A stretch of 64,000 nt of DNA from Planosporangium spinosum (GCF_049999945.1 NZ_JBLYUB010000035.1:1-64000), one strand, 5' to 3'. Positions 16,681 through 25,560 are shown, numbered from the stretch's first letter. A program made the numbers and translations. The notes: generated by a model not told the origin, from the sequence alone.

Positions 16681-18054
16681 ATGAGCCTCAGCGTTTTCGA
16701 CCTGTTCTCGATCGGCATCGGCCCGTCGAGCTCGCACACCGTCGGCCCGATGCGGGCCGCGGCCACCTTCGCCGAGTCGCTCGCCACCGACGGCCTGCTG
16801 GCCGCCACCTCAGGCGTCGAGGCGGAGCTGTTCGGCTCGCTGGGCGCCACCGGGTACGGTCACGGCACTCCGAAAGCCGTCCTGCTCGGCCTGGAGGGGT
16901 ACCGGCCGGAGTCGGTCGACCCGGACGCCGCCGAGCGGCGCCTCGCCGAGATCCGCGCGACCGGCGGGCTGCACCTGCTCGGCCGGCACCCGATCGCGTT
17001 CACCGAGGACGCGCACCTGACGCTGCACCGGCGCCGGTCGTTGCCGTACCACTCCAACGGCATGCGGTTCCGGGCGCGCGACGCCGCCGGGGTCGTCCTG
17101 TCCGAGCGCACCTACTACTCCGTCGGCGGCGGCTTCGTCGTCGACGAGTCGGCGGCCGGCGCCCGGCGGATCGTCCCGGACGCCACCCCGCTGCGCTACT
17201 CGTTCACCACCGGCGCCGAGCTACTGCGGCACGCCACCGACAACGGGCTGTCCATCAGCGATGTCATGCGCGAAAACGAGCTGGCCTGGCGGTCCGAGGC
17301 CGAGGTACGGGCCGGGCTGCTGGGCATCTGGAAGGTCATGCGGGAATGCGTCGACGCCGGGTGCAACCGGGAGGGCACCCTGCCGGGTGGCCTGAAGGTA
17401 CGCCGCCGCGCGGCGGCGCTGCGCCGCTCGCTGGAGCAGGGCAGCGGTGACGACGGTGGGCTGCGCGCGATGGACTGGGTGACCCTGTACGCCCTCGCCG
17501 TCAACGAGGAGAACGCCGCGGGCGGCCGGGTGGTGACCGCGCCGACCAACGGCGCGGCCGGCATCATCCCGGCGGTCCTGCACTACTACACGACCTTCGT
17601 ACCCGGTGCCGACGACGACGGCGTCGTCCGGTTCCTGCTCACCGCCGGGGCGATCGGGGTGCTGTTCAAGGAGAACGCCTCGATCTCCGGTGCCGAGGTG
17701 GGCTGCCAGGGCGAGGTGGGGTCCGCCTGCTCGATGGCCGCGGCCGGCCTGGCCGAGGTGCTCGGCGGCACCCCCGAGCAGGTCGAGAACGCCGCCGAGA
17801 TCGGCATGGAGCACAACCTCGGGCTGACCTGCGACCCGGTCGGTGGTCTGGTGCAGATCCCGTGCATCGAACGCAACGCCGTCGCGGCCGTCAAGGCGAT
17901 CACCGGCGCGCGGATGGCGCTGCGCGGCGACGGTCGGCACCACGTCTCGCTCGACAAGGTCATCAAGACCATGCGGGAGACGGGTGCGGACATGAAGACC
18001 AAGTACAAGGAGACCGCCCGTGGCGGCCTCGCGGTGAACGTCATCGAGTGCTGA
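16681..18054 (+). CDS. sdaA: L-serine ammonia-lyase (serine deaminase), single chain
   Basis: A 457-residue iron-sulfur L-serine dehydratase that converts L-serine to pyruvate and ammonia. The beta-domain opening FDLFSIGIGPSSSHTVGPM and the alpha-domain cysteines (CQGEVGSAC near 342-350; CDPVGG and PCIE near 383-395) that hold the Fe-S cluster are present. Alpha and beta domains are fused, as in E. coli SdaA. The ATG at 16681 gives the family N-terminus; a frame open from 16654 adds nine residues. It is monocistronic. Confidence 0.95.
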   Translation: MSLSVFDLFSIGIGPSSSHTVGPMRAAATFAESLATDGLLAATSGVEAELFGSLGATGYGHGTPKAVLLGLEGYRPESVDPDAAERRLAEIRATGGLHLLGRHPIAFTEDAHLTLHRRRSLPYHSNGMRFRARDAAGVVLSERTYYSVGGGFVVDESAAGARRIVPDATPLRYSFTTGAELLRHATDNGLSISDVMRENELAWRSEAEVRAGLLGIWKVMRECVDAGCNREGTLPGGLKVRRRAAALRRSLEQGSGDDGGLRAMDWVTLYALAVNEENAAGGRVVTAPTNGAAGIIPAVLHYYTTFVPGADDDGVVRFLLTAGAIGVLFKENASISGAEVGCQGEVGSACSMAAAGLAEVLGGTPEQVENAAEIGMEHNLGLTCDPVGGLVQIPCIERNAVAAVKAITGARMALRGDGRHHVSLDKVIKTMRETGADMKTKYKETARGGLAVNVIEC

Positions 18055-18061
18055 CCGGCCG

Positions 18062-18333
18062 GTCAGGCGTCCTCCCGCTCCGGGGTTTCCAGTCGGAAGA
18101 AGTTGCTCTGCCGGCCGTCGGTGAGCGTCTCCTGGAAGATGACGTTGAGCCGGCGGCGGTCGACCGTGCCGAACCACTCGTCCCAGCTCACCGGCCGGTA
18201 CGGCGCTGCGTTCGTCGGCCCACGTCCGGATCACGTCGTGGTTGGTGGTGGACAGGGTCTTGCCGGGCTCGTCCGGTATCTCGTCCGGCGAGCGGTGCTG
18301 CTACCCGCCACCGGGTACCGGAACGCGTCAGAG
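18062..18333 (-). pseudogene. Broken conserved actinobacterial gene, SWDEWF family
   Basis: The minus strand reads PVSWDEWFGTVDRRR and later TDGRQSNFFRLE before a stop at 18062. This is like the C-terminus of small conserved actinobacterial proteins that begin with a HDxIRxWAEERG-type segment. That N-terminal segment is here too (TTNHDVIRTWADERS) but in a different frame, with the middle of the protein deleted. In-frame upstream there is a TAG and no proper start before the GTG inside the segment. Hence a decayed gene with an internal deletion and frameshift. Confidence 0.55.
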
Positions 18334-18720
18334 GAGGGAACCGGGGTCGGCCGGTACGTCGACGGCGTGCTGCTGGAGCGCTTCGAGCGGGATGACATCG
18401 AGGGCGCGGGCGTGGGTGGCGGCGAGGACCACGGGTGCGGCGACCCCGTCCTCGTACGCCTCCAACCAGCGGGACGCGACCACGCACCAGCGGTCGCCGG
18501 GGCGCAGCCCGGGGAAGCGGTACTCCGGCCTCGGCGTGGTCAGGTCGTTGCCGATCCGGCGCTGGTAGTCCAGGAACTCGGCGGTGACCACCGCGCACAC
18601 GGTGTGGCTGCCGAGGTCATCCGGCCCGGTGCTGCAGCACCCGTCCCGGTAGAACCCGGTCACCGGGTCGGTGCCGCAGGGTTCGAGGTCGCCGCCGAGT
18701 ACGTTCCGGTCTCCTGTCAT
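18328..18720 (-). CDS. DUF2237 family protein
   Basis: A 130-residue protein that matches the DUF2237 pattern almost end to end: NVLGGDLEPCGTDPVTGFYR, DGCC, HTVCAVVTAEFL, RPEYRFPGLRPGDRWCVVAS and VVLAATHARALDVIPLEAL. Conserved cysteines are kept. Function is unknown; plant homologues have been placed in plastids. ATG 18720 is preferred over an open start at 18741 because NVLGG follows immediately. Confidence 0.9.
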   Translation of the reverse strand: MTGDRNVLGGDLEPCGTDPVTGFYRDGCCSTGPDDLGSHTVCAVVTAEFLDYQRRIGNDLTTPRPEYRFPGLRPGDRWCVVASRWLEAYEDGVAAPVVLAATHARALDVIPLEALQQHAVDVPADPGSLL

Positions 18721-18801
18721 GGTCACAGCCTCGCATCCCACGCGCGCCGACGCGGCTCCGGCTCTCAGCCGTCACATGTCACACCCGGGTGTTGCAACCT
18801 G

Positions 18802-18825
18802 GGGTTGACAAAGCAGGGTTGAATT
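18802..18825 (+). promoter_or_regulatory. Direct repeat and TTGACA upstream of 18841 gene
   Basis: GGGTTGACA and GGGTTGAAT form a direct repeat 14 bases apart at about 18802-18824; the first contains a perfect -35 hexamer TTGACA (18805-18810). CAACCTGGGGTTG just upstream is partly palindromic. It is probably a promoter or operator for the 18841 gene. No convincing -10 was found. Confidence 0.4.
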
Positions 18826-18840
18826 GGTGAGCCTTGAGTC

Positions 18841-19428
18841 ATGACGAACAGCACTCCCGCCGCGCGGGGAGCCGGCCCCGTGCCGACGCCGGCCGAGCGG
18901 CCAACCGAAGCCGCCCGGACGCCGGCCGAGCCGCCAGCTGATGCCGGAACGGCGCCGGGCTGGACGACCGAGGTCCGGCGCGAGGACGCCGGACTGGAGA
19001 TCGTGGGCCGCTGGTCGGGGCGGACCGGCGAGCCGGCCTCCGACGGCCCCCGTGAGCTGGTCATCCGACTCACCGACGGCGCCGCGCCCGGCGCCCGGCA
19101 ACGCGGCGTCACCTCCGGTGTCCTGCGCCGGGTCGAACGCCACCTCGGTGACATGGAGGCGGAGGCGCACCGGATGCCGTCCGTGGGTGGCTTCCAGGTG
19201 ATGGTGCGCCGGTATCTCGAAGGTCGGCTCGCCACGTTGCCGGAGAACCCGCGCCAGGGCGGGGACGCCTACTACAGCGGACTGCTGGACATCTTCGAGG
19301 ACCTGGTCGGCCGGGGCCACCCCGAGCCGGTCAACGCCCTCGCCTCGGCCATGGGCGTACCCAAGGACACCCTCAAGACCCGGCTGCGGGTCGCGCGCCA
19401 GCGCCGGGGTGACGGCTTCCGCGGCTGA
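18841..19428 (+). CDS. Unknown protein with C-terminal HTH-like segment
   Basis: A 195-residue protein. Residues 1-40 are Ala/Pro-rich and probably disordered. The last 30 residues (VNALASAMGVPKDTLKTRLR then RQRRG) look like a helix-turn-helix of the type seen in sigma-like or small actinomycete regulators. The middle has no family I recognise. The ATG start lies about 30 bases after a TTGACA / direct repeat. Confidence 0.7.
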   Translation: MTNSTPAARGAGPVPTPAERPTEAARTPAEPPADAGTAPGWTTEVRREDAGLEIVGRWSGRTGEPASDGPRELVIRLTDGAAPGARQRGVTSGVLRRVERHLGDMEAEAHRMPSVGGFQVMVRRYLEGRLATLPENPRQGGDAYYSGLLDIFEDLVGRGHPEPVNALASAMGVPKDTLKTRLRVARQRRGDGFRG

Positions 19429-19524
19429 CCCCCGCCGTGGGCGCGGGACCCTCCGACCCCGGGGACCCGCCGTGGCGGCGGGTACCCGCGACCGGGAGTC
19501 GCTGCCGTCGCGGGGCCGGCGCCG

Positions 19525-19908
19525 GTGGGCCACCATCGGGGAGTGGGCGGCGATTCGCGGTTGGCCCCTGGAGACGGGGCCGAACAGGTACCACCGGCGA
19601 AGCTGCGCCGGCGCGTGGCGCTCGAAGCGCTGCTACGGGTCTTCGACCCGGACACCCCCGACGTGGGCCAGCGGCTGGCCGCGGTCCCGCGGATGCTGGC
19701 CGCGACCGTACGCGGCGACTACGACGGCGGCATCCGTGTCCTGCGGATGGTCATCGTCGCCGGCTACCTGTTCTCCCCGCTGGAGTTCATCGCCGACGTG
19801 TTCCTCATCGCCGTCGGGTTCGTCGGCAACGCCGGGCTGGCGGCCTGGCTTGCCGGCGCGCTGCTGGACGAGACCGAACGGTTCCTGGAGTGGGAGCGGC
19901 GCCACTGA
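19525..19908 (+). CDS. DUF1232 (YkvA-like) membrane protein
   Basis: A 127-residue protein whose second half carries the DUF1232 pattern: YLFSPLEFIADVFLIAVGFV, then a hydrophobic AAWLAGALLDE. One or two membrane segments are likely. Function is unknown. The start is uncertain: GTG 19525 or GTG 19615, the latter closer to the conserved domain. Confidence 0.7.
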   Translation: MGHHRGVGGDSRLAPGDGAEQVPPAKLRRRVALEALLRVFDPDTPDVGQRLAAVPRMLAATVRGDYDGGIRVLRMVIVAGYLFSPLEFIADVFLIAVGFVGNAGLAAWLAGALLDETERFLEWERRH

Positions 19909-19956
19909 CGATCTCCGTCCACGTTCCAACCCGACCCCGCGCGGCTACAACAGCAG

Positions 19957-20541
19957 GTGAATGCCTGTACGGGCAGGGTCGAACCGATCGAGGGGCGGTG
20001 GACGGACCACTCGCGCGCGCCGGTGTTCGAGGCGCTTGAGGAGTACCGGCGGCGCGGGGACGTACCGTTCTCCGCGCCCGGGCACGGGCAGGGCCGCGGG
20101 GTGGATCCCCGCGTCCTCGAGGTGATGGGTCCCGGAGTGTTCGCGTCCGACGTGATCGGCCGCAACGGGCTCGACGACCGGCGGATGTCCCAGGGCGTCA
20201 TCGCACAGGCCCAGGAGCTGATGGCGGACGCGGTCCGTGCCGAGCACGCGTTCTTCTCCACCTGCGGCAGTTCGTTGTCGGTGAAGACGGCGATGCTGGC
20301 GGTCGCCGGGCCGGGGGAGAAGGTTCTGGTCTCGTGCAACGCGCACAAGTCCGTGATCGCGGCGGTGATCATCAGCGGGGTGCAGCCGGTCTGGGTGCAC
20401 CCGCACTTCGACCGCGACCTGCACCTGGCCCACCCGCCGATCGACATCGCCCCGCCGGGGTGGGTCGCGGCGCTGCGGCGCGCGTACCCGGACGCGGTCG
20501 CGGTGTCCGCGCTGACCGGCGCGCACCATGCGGGCACCGGA
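19957..20541 (+). pseudogene. Orn/Lys/Arg decarboxylase, 3'-truncated
   Basis: About 195 codons read as the N-terminal part of a fold-type I PLP-dependent Orn/Lys/Arg decarboxylase. Motifs include the PFSAPGHGQGRG opening, FASDVIGRNGLDD, AFFSTCGSSLSVKTAML and ALTGAHHAG. Homology stops at about 20540, and the frame then runs antisense through the IclR gene, whose stop is at 20557. The PLP-binding lysine region and the whole C-terminal half are missing. It is a deletion remnant; the GTG start and 5' part look intact. Confidence 0.8.
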
Positions 20542-20556
20542 CGAACGAGACCTGGG

Positions 20557-21342
20557 TCAGAGCGCCCGGGAGATGCCCAGGGCGGCCCTCCGCACCGCCG
20601 GTACCAGCCGGTGCAGGTTCCGGGTCCGGCTCGGCACGACCACCGAGATGCTCGCGACGACCCGCCGGTCGGGCCCGATCACGGGCGCGGCGACCGACGA
20701 CGCACCCTCGGTCATCTCGTCGCGGGAGATGCAGAATTCGGTGCGGCGGATGTCGGCCAGGGCCTGCCGCAGGCGATCGGGATCGGTGATGGTGTTGCTG
20801 GCCAGCTTCGGCAGGCCCGCCGCGACGACCTCGTCGAACAGTGCCGGCGGTGCGTACGCCAGCAGCACCTTGCCCGGCCCGGTGGAGTGCAGCGGCAGCC
20901 GGCCCCCGACCCGCGACACCACCTCGACCGAGGGGCGCGCCATCAGCTTCTCCACGTACAGCGCCTCCCGGCCGTCCCGCACGACCAGGTGGACAATCTG
21001 GTGGGTGGCCTCGAACAGGTCCTCGAGGAACGGCAGCGCCGCGTCCCGCAGGTCCCGGCCGCGGGGTGCCAGCGACCCGAGCCGCCACAGGCGCAGGCCG
21101 ATGCGGTACCGGCCGCGGCCGACCCGCTCCACCACGCCCCACGCCACGAGCTCGGCGAGCATGCGGTGAACGGTCGCCGGGGGTAGCCCCGTCGCGTGGG
21201 TGATCATGGCGAGGGTCTGCTCCGGTCGGCCGTTGCCGAAGCTCTCCAGGATCGCCAGCGCCCGGCCCAGGACCGTTCGGGTGTCCTGCTTGGCCCGCGC
21301 GTCGCCGTGGCCCGCCGTACCCCGCGCGTCGCCGTCGCTCAC
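20557..21342 (-). CDS. IclR-family transcriptional regulator
   Basis: A 261-residue IclR protein. A winged helix-turn-helix occupies about 25-90 (ALAILESFG, MITHATGLPPATVHRMLAEL) and an effector-binding domain about 95-255 (GGRLPLHSTGPGKVLLA, RDEMTEGASSVAAPVIGP). The longer open frame is not needed: the GTG at 21342 overlaps the stop of the monooxygenase gene (GTGA), so the two are co-translated and the regulator probably controls that enzyme (inference). Its stop abuts the truncated decarboxylase. Confidence 0.88.
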   Translation of the reverse strand: MSDGDARGTAGHGDARAKQDTRTVLGRALAILESFGNGRPEQTLAMITHATGLPPATVHRMLAELVAWGVVERVGRGRYRIGLRLWRLGSLAPRGRDLRDAALPFLEDLFEATHQIVHLVVRDGREALYVEKLMARPSVEVVSRVGGRLPLHSTGPGKVLLAYAPPALFDEVVAAGLPKLASNTITDPDRLRQALADIRRTEFCISRDEMTEGASSVAAPVIGPDRRVVASISVVVPSRTRNLHRLVPAVRRAALGISRAL

Positions 21343-22550
21343 CGCGCCCCGCCGGCGTCCGGCGGGATCGGGGTGTCCCAGTCGACCCGGTGGTCGGACA
21401 GGCGCTGGTCGACAGGGCGCGGATCGGGTCGCCGTCGCCCGAGCCGGCCGGACAGGGCCAGGTTGCGCAGGGCCCGCCGCAGCGGCCCCGGCGTCGCGCC
21501 GCCGCCCTGCCGGGCGCTGGCCTCCACCAGGTCCTCGGTCCGCTCCCGGCGCTGCCGCTCGTACGCGTGGAACGCCTGCCCGGTGTCGGGCAGATCGCGC
21601 AGGCACTTGGCGAGCACGACGCTGTCCTCCAGCGCCATGGAGGCGCCCTGCCCGGCGGCCGGCGACGCGGCGTGCGCGGCGTCGCCCACCAGTACCATCG
21701 ACGCGCGGTACCACACCGGTGTCGTCGGGATGTCGTACCCGTTGCCGCCGACGACCTCGTCGCCGGCCGCCGCCACGATCCCGGCCGCCGGGGTGTCGTC
21801 GCCGGCGAGGGCGTCGAGCGCGCGCCGCTTCCAGTACTCCGGGGTCGCCGCCGCGCGATCGGCGTCCGTCAGTTCGGTGCCGGACAGGCGGACGAACCAC
21901 CAGGCCGGTCCGTCGGGGACGGTGGTGTACCCGAAGAACGCCCGCCGGCCGAAGATGAAGTGGTAGGCGTCCGGCGCCGTCGGGGTTGGCGGGTCGTCGG
22001 TATAGCCGTACACGATGTGCAGCCCGGTGTATCGGGGATGGGGTGCGCCGGGGTCGATGACCGTGCGTACGGTGGAGCGCAGTCCGTCTGCGCCGACCAG
22101 CAGGTCGCCCTCTGCCCGGGTGCCGTCGGCGAAGGTGGCGACGACGCCGCCCCCGGCCGTCGGTGTGGCCGTCACCAACCGTTTGCCGTGTGCGATGCGG
22201 CCGCCGCGCGCGACGACCTCGGCGTGCAGGACGCGGTGCAGGACGGCGCGGCGCAGCGTCCGGGCCCCGGGACCTTCGCCGCGTGCGATGTCGCGGTGGG
22301 TGAGGTGCCTGCCGGTGTGGTCGTACAGTTCGACGCTGGCGGCGGGGAAGGAGTGCGCGACGACCGGCTCGTCGGCGTCGATCGTCCGCAGCGCCGCCAT
22401 GCCGTTCGCCATGACGGTCAGGAACGCGCCGACGTCGTCGGCTCCTTCCGGGTAAGCCTCGAAGACAATCGCGTCGATGCCGGCCTTGCGACAGGCGATC
22501 GCGGTGGCGGCCCCGGCGATGCCGCCGCCGATGATCAGGGCCTTCGTCAT
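21339..22550 (-). CDS. FAD-dependent monooxygenase (PHBH-type)
   Basis: A 403-residue flavoprotein hydroxylase of the class A (p-hydroxybenzoate hydroxylase) family. It has the N-terminal dinucleotide-binding GGGIAG at 8-13, the NAD(P)H/FAD motif GADGLRS (153-159) and the FAD ribityl-binding GDAAHA (289-294). It would use NAD(P)H and oxygen to hydroxylate an aromatic or related substrate that cannot be named from sequence. It is first in an operon with the IclR gene. Confidence 0.88.
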   Translation of the reverse strand: MTKALIIGGGIAGAATAIACRKAGIDAIVFEAYPEGADDVGAFLTVMANGMAALRTIDADEPVVAHSFPAASVELYDHTGRHLTHRDIARGEGPGARTLRRAVLHRVLHAEVVARGGRIAHGKRLVTATPTAGGGVVATFADGTRAEGDLLVGADGLRSTVRTVIDPGAPHPRYTGLHIVYGYTDDPPTPTAPDAYHFIFGRRAFFGYTTVPDGPAWWFVRLSGTELTDADRAAATPEYWKRRALDALAGDDTPAAGIVAAAGDEVVGGNGYDIPTTPVWYRASMVLVGDAAHAASPAAGQGASMALEDSVVLAKCLRDLPDTGQAFHAYERQRRERTEDLVEASARQGGGATPGPLRRALRNLALSGRLGRRRPDPRPVDQRLSDHRVDWDTPIPPDAGGAR

Positions 22551-22720
22551 GCTGCTCTCCGCTCGCGACGTGGTGCGCGGCGCACCCGTGACGCTACGAG
22601 ACTAGAGAGATCATCGTGAATTCGTTAGCGGTACTTCCTGTTCGTGCAAACGCGCCGTCCGGCGTGCCCACCGCGACCGGCCGGCCCCGGGACCCGTACC
22701 GCCCGGGGCCGGCTCTCCGG

Positions 22721-23653
22721 TCACTCCGACGCGGCGGTCAGGCGCGCGATCTCGTCGTCGGTCAGCCGCAGGTCCGCGACCGCGAGCAGGTCGGGCAGCT
22801 GCTCGACGGTACGGGCGCTGGCCAGCGGCGCGACCACGGTCGGCTGCGCGGCCAGCCACACCAGCGCGACGGTGGCCACGGCCGTGGCGTGGGCCGCCGC
22901 CACCTCGTCCAGCGCCGCGAGCACCCGGCGACCACGCTCGTCGAGGTACGCGGACGCACCGCCGGCGCGGGCGCTGTCGACGGTCACGCCGTCGCGGTAC
23001 TTGCCGGTGAGGAAGCCGCTGGCGAGGGCGAAGTACGGCACCACCGACAGCCCCTCGCGCGCGGCCAGGTCGCGCAGGTCGCCCTCGTACTTGTCCCGCT
23101 CGACCAGGTTGTAGTGCGGCTGCAGGGCCACGATCTTGGGCAGGCTCTCGGCCTCGGTGATCTTCAGCCACTCCTCGAGCCGTGCGGCGGTGTAGTTGGA
23201 GGCGGCGATGTGGCGCACCTTGCCCTCGCGTACGAGGTCACCGAAGGCGGCGACGGTCTCCGCCAGCGGGGTGTCCGGGTCGTCGAAGTGCGCGTAGTAC
23301 AGGTCGATGTGATCGGTGCCCAGTCGGCGCAGCGAGGCGTCGACGGCCCGCCGGATGGTGTCGCGGGCGAGGCCCGTCGCCTCCGGATGCCGGCTGACCT
23401 TCGTGGCCAGCACGATCCGGTCGCGATTGCCGCGCGCGGCCATCCAACGGCCGATGATCGCCTCGGACTCGCCGCCGGAGTTGCCCGGCGCCCACGCGGA
23501 GTACGCGTCGGCGGTGTCGATGAAGTTGCCGCCGGCCTCCGCGTACGCGTCGAGGACGGCGAACGACTGGGCCTCGTCGGCGGTCCAGCCGAACACGTTG
23601 CCGCCCAGGGCGAGCGGGAAGACGTCGAGATCGGTGTTGTTGATCCGTGGCAT
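22721..23653 (-). CDS. Aldo/keto reductase
   Basis: A 310-residue AKR with a TIM-barrel pattern: FIDTADAYSAW (catalytic Asp/Tyr), ATKVSRHP with the catalytic Lys, LRRLGTDHIDLYYAHFDD with the active-site His, and an NADPH-binding C-terminal part. It reduces carbonyls with NADPH; the substrate is unknown. ATG 23653 has GGGAGGCC upstream and gives the family N-terminus (MPRINNTDLDVFPLALGG). A longer frame to 23779 runs into a transposase remnant and is rejected. Confidence 0.92.
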   Translation of the reverse strand: MPRINNTDLDVFPLALGGNVFGWTADEAQSFAVLDAYAEAGGNFIDTADAYSAWAPGNSGGESEAIIGRWMAARGNRDRIVLATKVSRHPEATGLARDTIRRAVDASLRRLGTDHIDLYYAHFDDPDTPLAETVAAFGDLVREGKVRHIAASNYTAARLEEWLKITEAESLPKIVALQPHYNLVERDKYEGDLRDLAAREGLSVVPYFALASGFLTGKYRDGVTVDSARAGGASAYLDERGRRVLAALDEVAAAHATAVATVALVWLAAQPTVVAPLASARTVEQLPDLLAVADLRLTDDEIARLTAASE

Positions 23654-23699
23654 GCGGAAAAGGCCTCCCTGGCCGTGGTGCAGTTGCGTGATCGAAAAT

Positions 23700-23912
23700 G
23701 CTAGTGACCCGACCCCGGCGGTCGGCCATCGAGGTGATCCACCGCCGGACCGCGCGGGGGCTGTCGTGCGGCAGGGCACCGATGTCGGCGGCAGGCATGC
23801 CGTGTGCGGACAGCGGCACCATCACCGCCCGGGTAGCGACCCGCCACTGCTGGTGCAGGGCGGTGATCAGGTCGCGGTACTGCTCGTCGAGACGTTGGCG
23901 AACACGCGGGCG
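23700..23912 (-). pseudogene. Helix-turn-helix transposase fragment (IS630-like)
   Basis: The minus strand encodes about 60 residues, from VRQRLDEQYRDLI through AVMVPLSAHGMPAADIGAL to SPRAVRRWI. This looks like the N-terminal helix-turn-helix of an IS630-type transposase (family guess from pattern). There is a TAG directly upstream and no start, and the frame continues into unrelated sequence before the aldo/keto reductase. It is truncated at both ends. Confidence 0.45.
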
Positions 23913-24241
23913 GGGCGCCTACTGGCGATGACCTCGTCGGGATGATCGGAGTGTGGAAACTTGATCAGAACCCTGACGACGTCCTCGCATATTGGCTCAC
24001 ATCAACTCGGGCGAGTTGCGGACATAACTTCCGGCAACCTGCGCTAGGCCGTGTCTCGGGGATCGCATGTAGACCATGCGGTAGATAGATCAGGAGCGGC
24101 CGGGAGGCCCTCGGCCGCTCCGGCGGCGGGCTCAGGCATGGTTTGGCAACGCACATCGCCCCCCACCGCTCGCTGGGGCGGAGACCGCCGCGTGGGCCAG
24201 CGCCACCACCAACGGCTGTAGCCGGTGGGCGGGTGGTGCGG
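23913..24241. other. Intergenic region without recognisable gene
   Basis: About 330 bases with lower coding character than its surroundings. No protein family was recognised on either strand. It lies between two transposase remnants, so it may be part of older mobile DNA. Confidence 0.4.
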
Positions 24242-24289
24242 CACGATCGCCTCGGCGGCCTGATCGGCGAATACTCGCACGCCGCGTAG
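24242..24289 (+). pseudogene. Transposase C-terminal remnant (GLIGEYSHAA end)
   Basis: The frame reads HDRLGGLIGEYSHAA then TAG. This resembles the extreme C-terminus of actinobacterial DDE integrase-type transposases. The last 33 bases (24257-24289) recur with one mismatch at 49495-49527. Upstream the frame is not recognisable. Confidence 0.4.
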
Positions 24290-24344
24290 GGCGACCAACG
24301 TCCCGGCACCACAACGCCAGTCGCAGCACGGCAACCATCATGCC

Positions 24345-24629
24345 GTGGCGCTCATCGGCTACGTGAGAGTCAGCTGCGCGCACCTGGCACCAAGATTCCC
24401 GATACTCGGTACGCCCTTCGTGGTCCACCAGCCGACGGTGCTGTGGCCGTTGGTCAACGGAGGCGAATCCGCCGCGCTGTTCTGCTGGGCCTTCCTCGCC
24501 ATCGCCGTCCTCGGCGCCGGCCCGTGGTCGCTCGACGCGCAGCTCGGCCGGCCACGCCACGACCGTGCCACCGGCTCCGCGCCGCGGATGGAGGCCGCGG
24601 ACGCCGGGCCGACAGTCGCCTCGGTCTGA
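24345..24629 (+). pseudogene. DoxX-like protein, 5'-truncated
   Basis: 94 codons resemble the C-terminal part of a DoxX membrane protein: WPLVNGGESAALFCWAFLAI followed by GAGPWSLDAQL. The first two membrane helices of a DoxX protein are missing. A GTG at 24345 could start translation, but it has no ribosome site. It is probably a fragment; an intact DoxX gene lies on the other strand at 24711. Confidence 0.55.
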
Positions 24630-24710
24630 CGGCCGACGCCACAGGGGCGGCTGGCCAACATCCTGCGGGCGGCCGGCATGTCGCACAGGTCGGCGTACCG
24701 GTCGCCGGGG

Positions 24711-25151
24711 TCAGCCGGCTGTCGGTACGGCGGACCTCCGGCGGCGCGAGAAGATCAGACGGTCGAGGCTGAACCAGCCGGCACCGACGGCAGCCAGCAG
24801 CAGGCTGGCCGCGCCCAGAGCGATCGCCAGCTCGCCGCCGCCCTCGGTGACGAGGATGCCATGACCGGCGTGGACGAACAGGTACGCGCCGAGCATGTCC
24901 AGCACCAACAGCAGACCGGCAACAGGGACGGCCAACCCGACGAGCAGTGCGACGCCGCCCAGCAGCTCCACGATGCTGGCATACCAGGCCGAGACAGTCG
25001 GCGCGGGCACGCCCATCCGCTGAAACGACGCCGCGGTACCCGCGACCCCGAAGGTCACCAGCTTCTGCCAGCCATGGGCGATGAAGACGACGCCGACACC
25101 GATGCGGGCGACAAGGATCGCCACGTCCCGGACGACAGAGGCCATGGTCAT
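24711..25151 (-). CDS. DoxX family membrane protein
   Basis: A 146-residue protein with four hydrophobic segments and the DoxX pattern VARIGVGVVFIAHGWQKL near the N-terminus, then LLGGVALLVGLAVPVAGLLL. DoxX proteins are small integral membrane proteins; some act in redox or oxidative-stress membrane complexes (family knowledge). ATG 25151 follows GGAGAGGG; ATG 25145 is also possible. Confidence 0.85.
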   Translation of the reverse strand: MTMASVVRDVAILVARIGVGVVFIAHGWQKLVTFGVAGTAASFQRMGVPAPTVSAWYASIVELLGGVALLVGLAVPVAGLLLVLDMLGAYLFVHAGHGILVTEGGGELAIALGAASLLLAAVGAGWFSLDRLIFSRRRRSAVPTAG

Positions 25152-25370
25152 GGCGCGCCCCCTCTCCTCGTGCCACCGGGCGGCCACACGCCGACGACGA
25201 ACCGACAGCCCCCGCCATCACTCTGGCAGAACGCGGGACACCTCGCCCGATGGGAACGCGGGCACTGTCGCCGCCCGGTGCCGTCCACGACTCCGTGCCC
25301 GGTACCGAGCCGGAACGCGATGTATGGGCGGCGGGCTGGTGGTCCGTCGGGCTGAAGCGCGATCCGGTTC

Positions 25371-25560
25371 GTGGCTGTGCGACTGCTCTACCTGGTCATG
25401 ATTCGGGTGTTCGGCCGGCTCGTACTCCTGGCCGGAAGCGATGCCGTCGTCGCGGCGGAGCTGGTGGTGTTGCGTAACGCTGCCAGCAACGCCCGGTCGG
25501 TCCGTTCGAGCCGAGGATTGTGTGGTCCCAGCTGGCGTTGCAGTACCGCGATCAGGTGAC
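25371..25560. pseudogene. Scrambled transposase N-terminal remnant
   Basis: The plus strand from 25371 reads RLLYLVMIRVFGRLVLLAGS then ELVVLRN, typical of the N-terminus of a family of actinobacterial integrase-type transposases. The expected continuation is instead on the minus strand in the adjoining DNA (AVLQRQL and RLERTDRALLAALRN, about 25470-25560). This suggests an internal inversion joined at TTGCGTAA. No intact product is possible. Confidence 0.35.

Noticed and set aside
23954..24060. tRNA or other small RNA in the AT-richer patch
   Set aside because: No cloverleaf or conserved TTC loop could be found.
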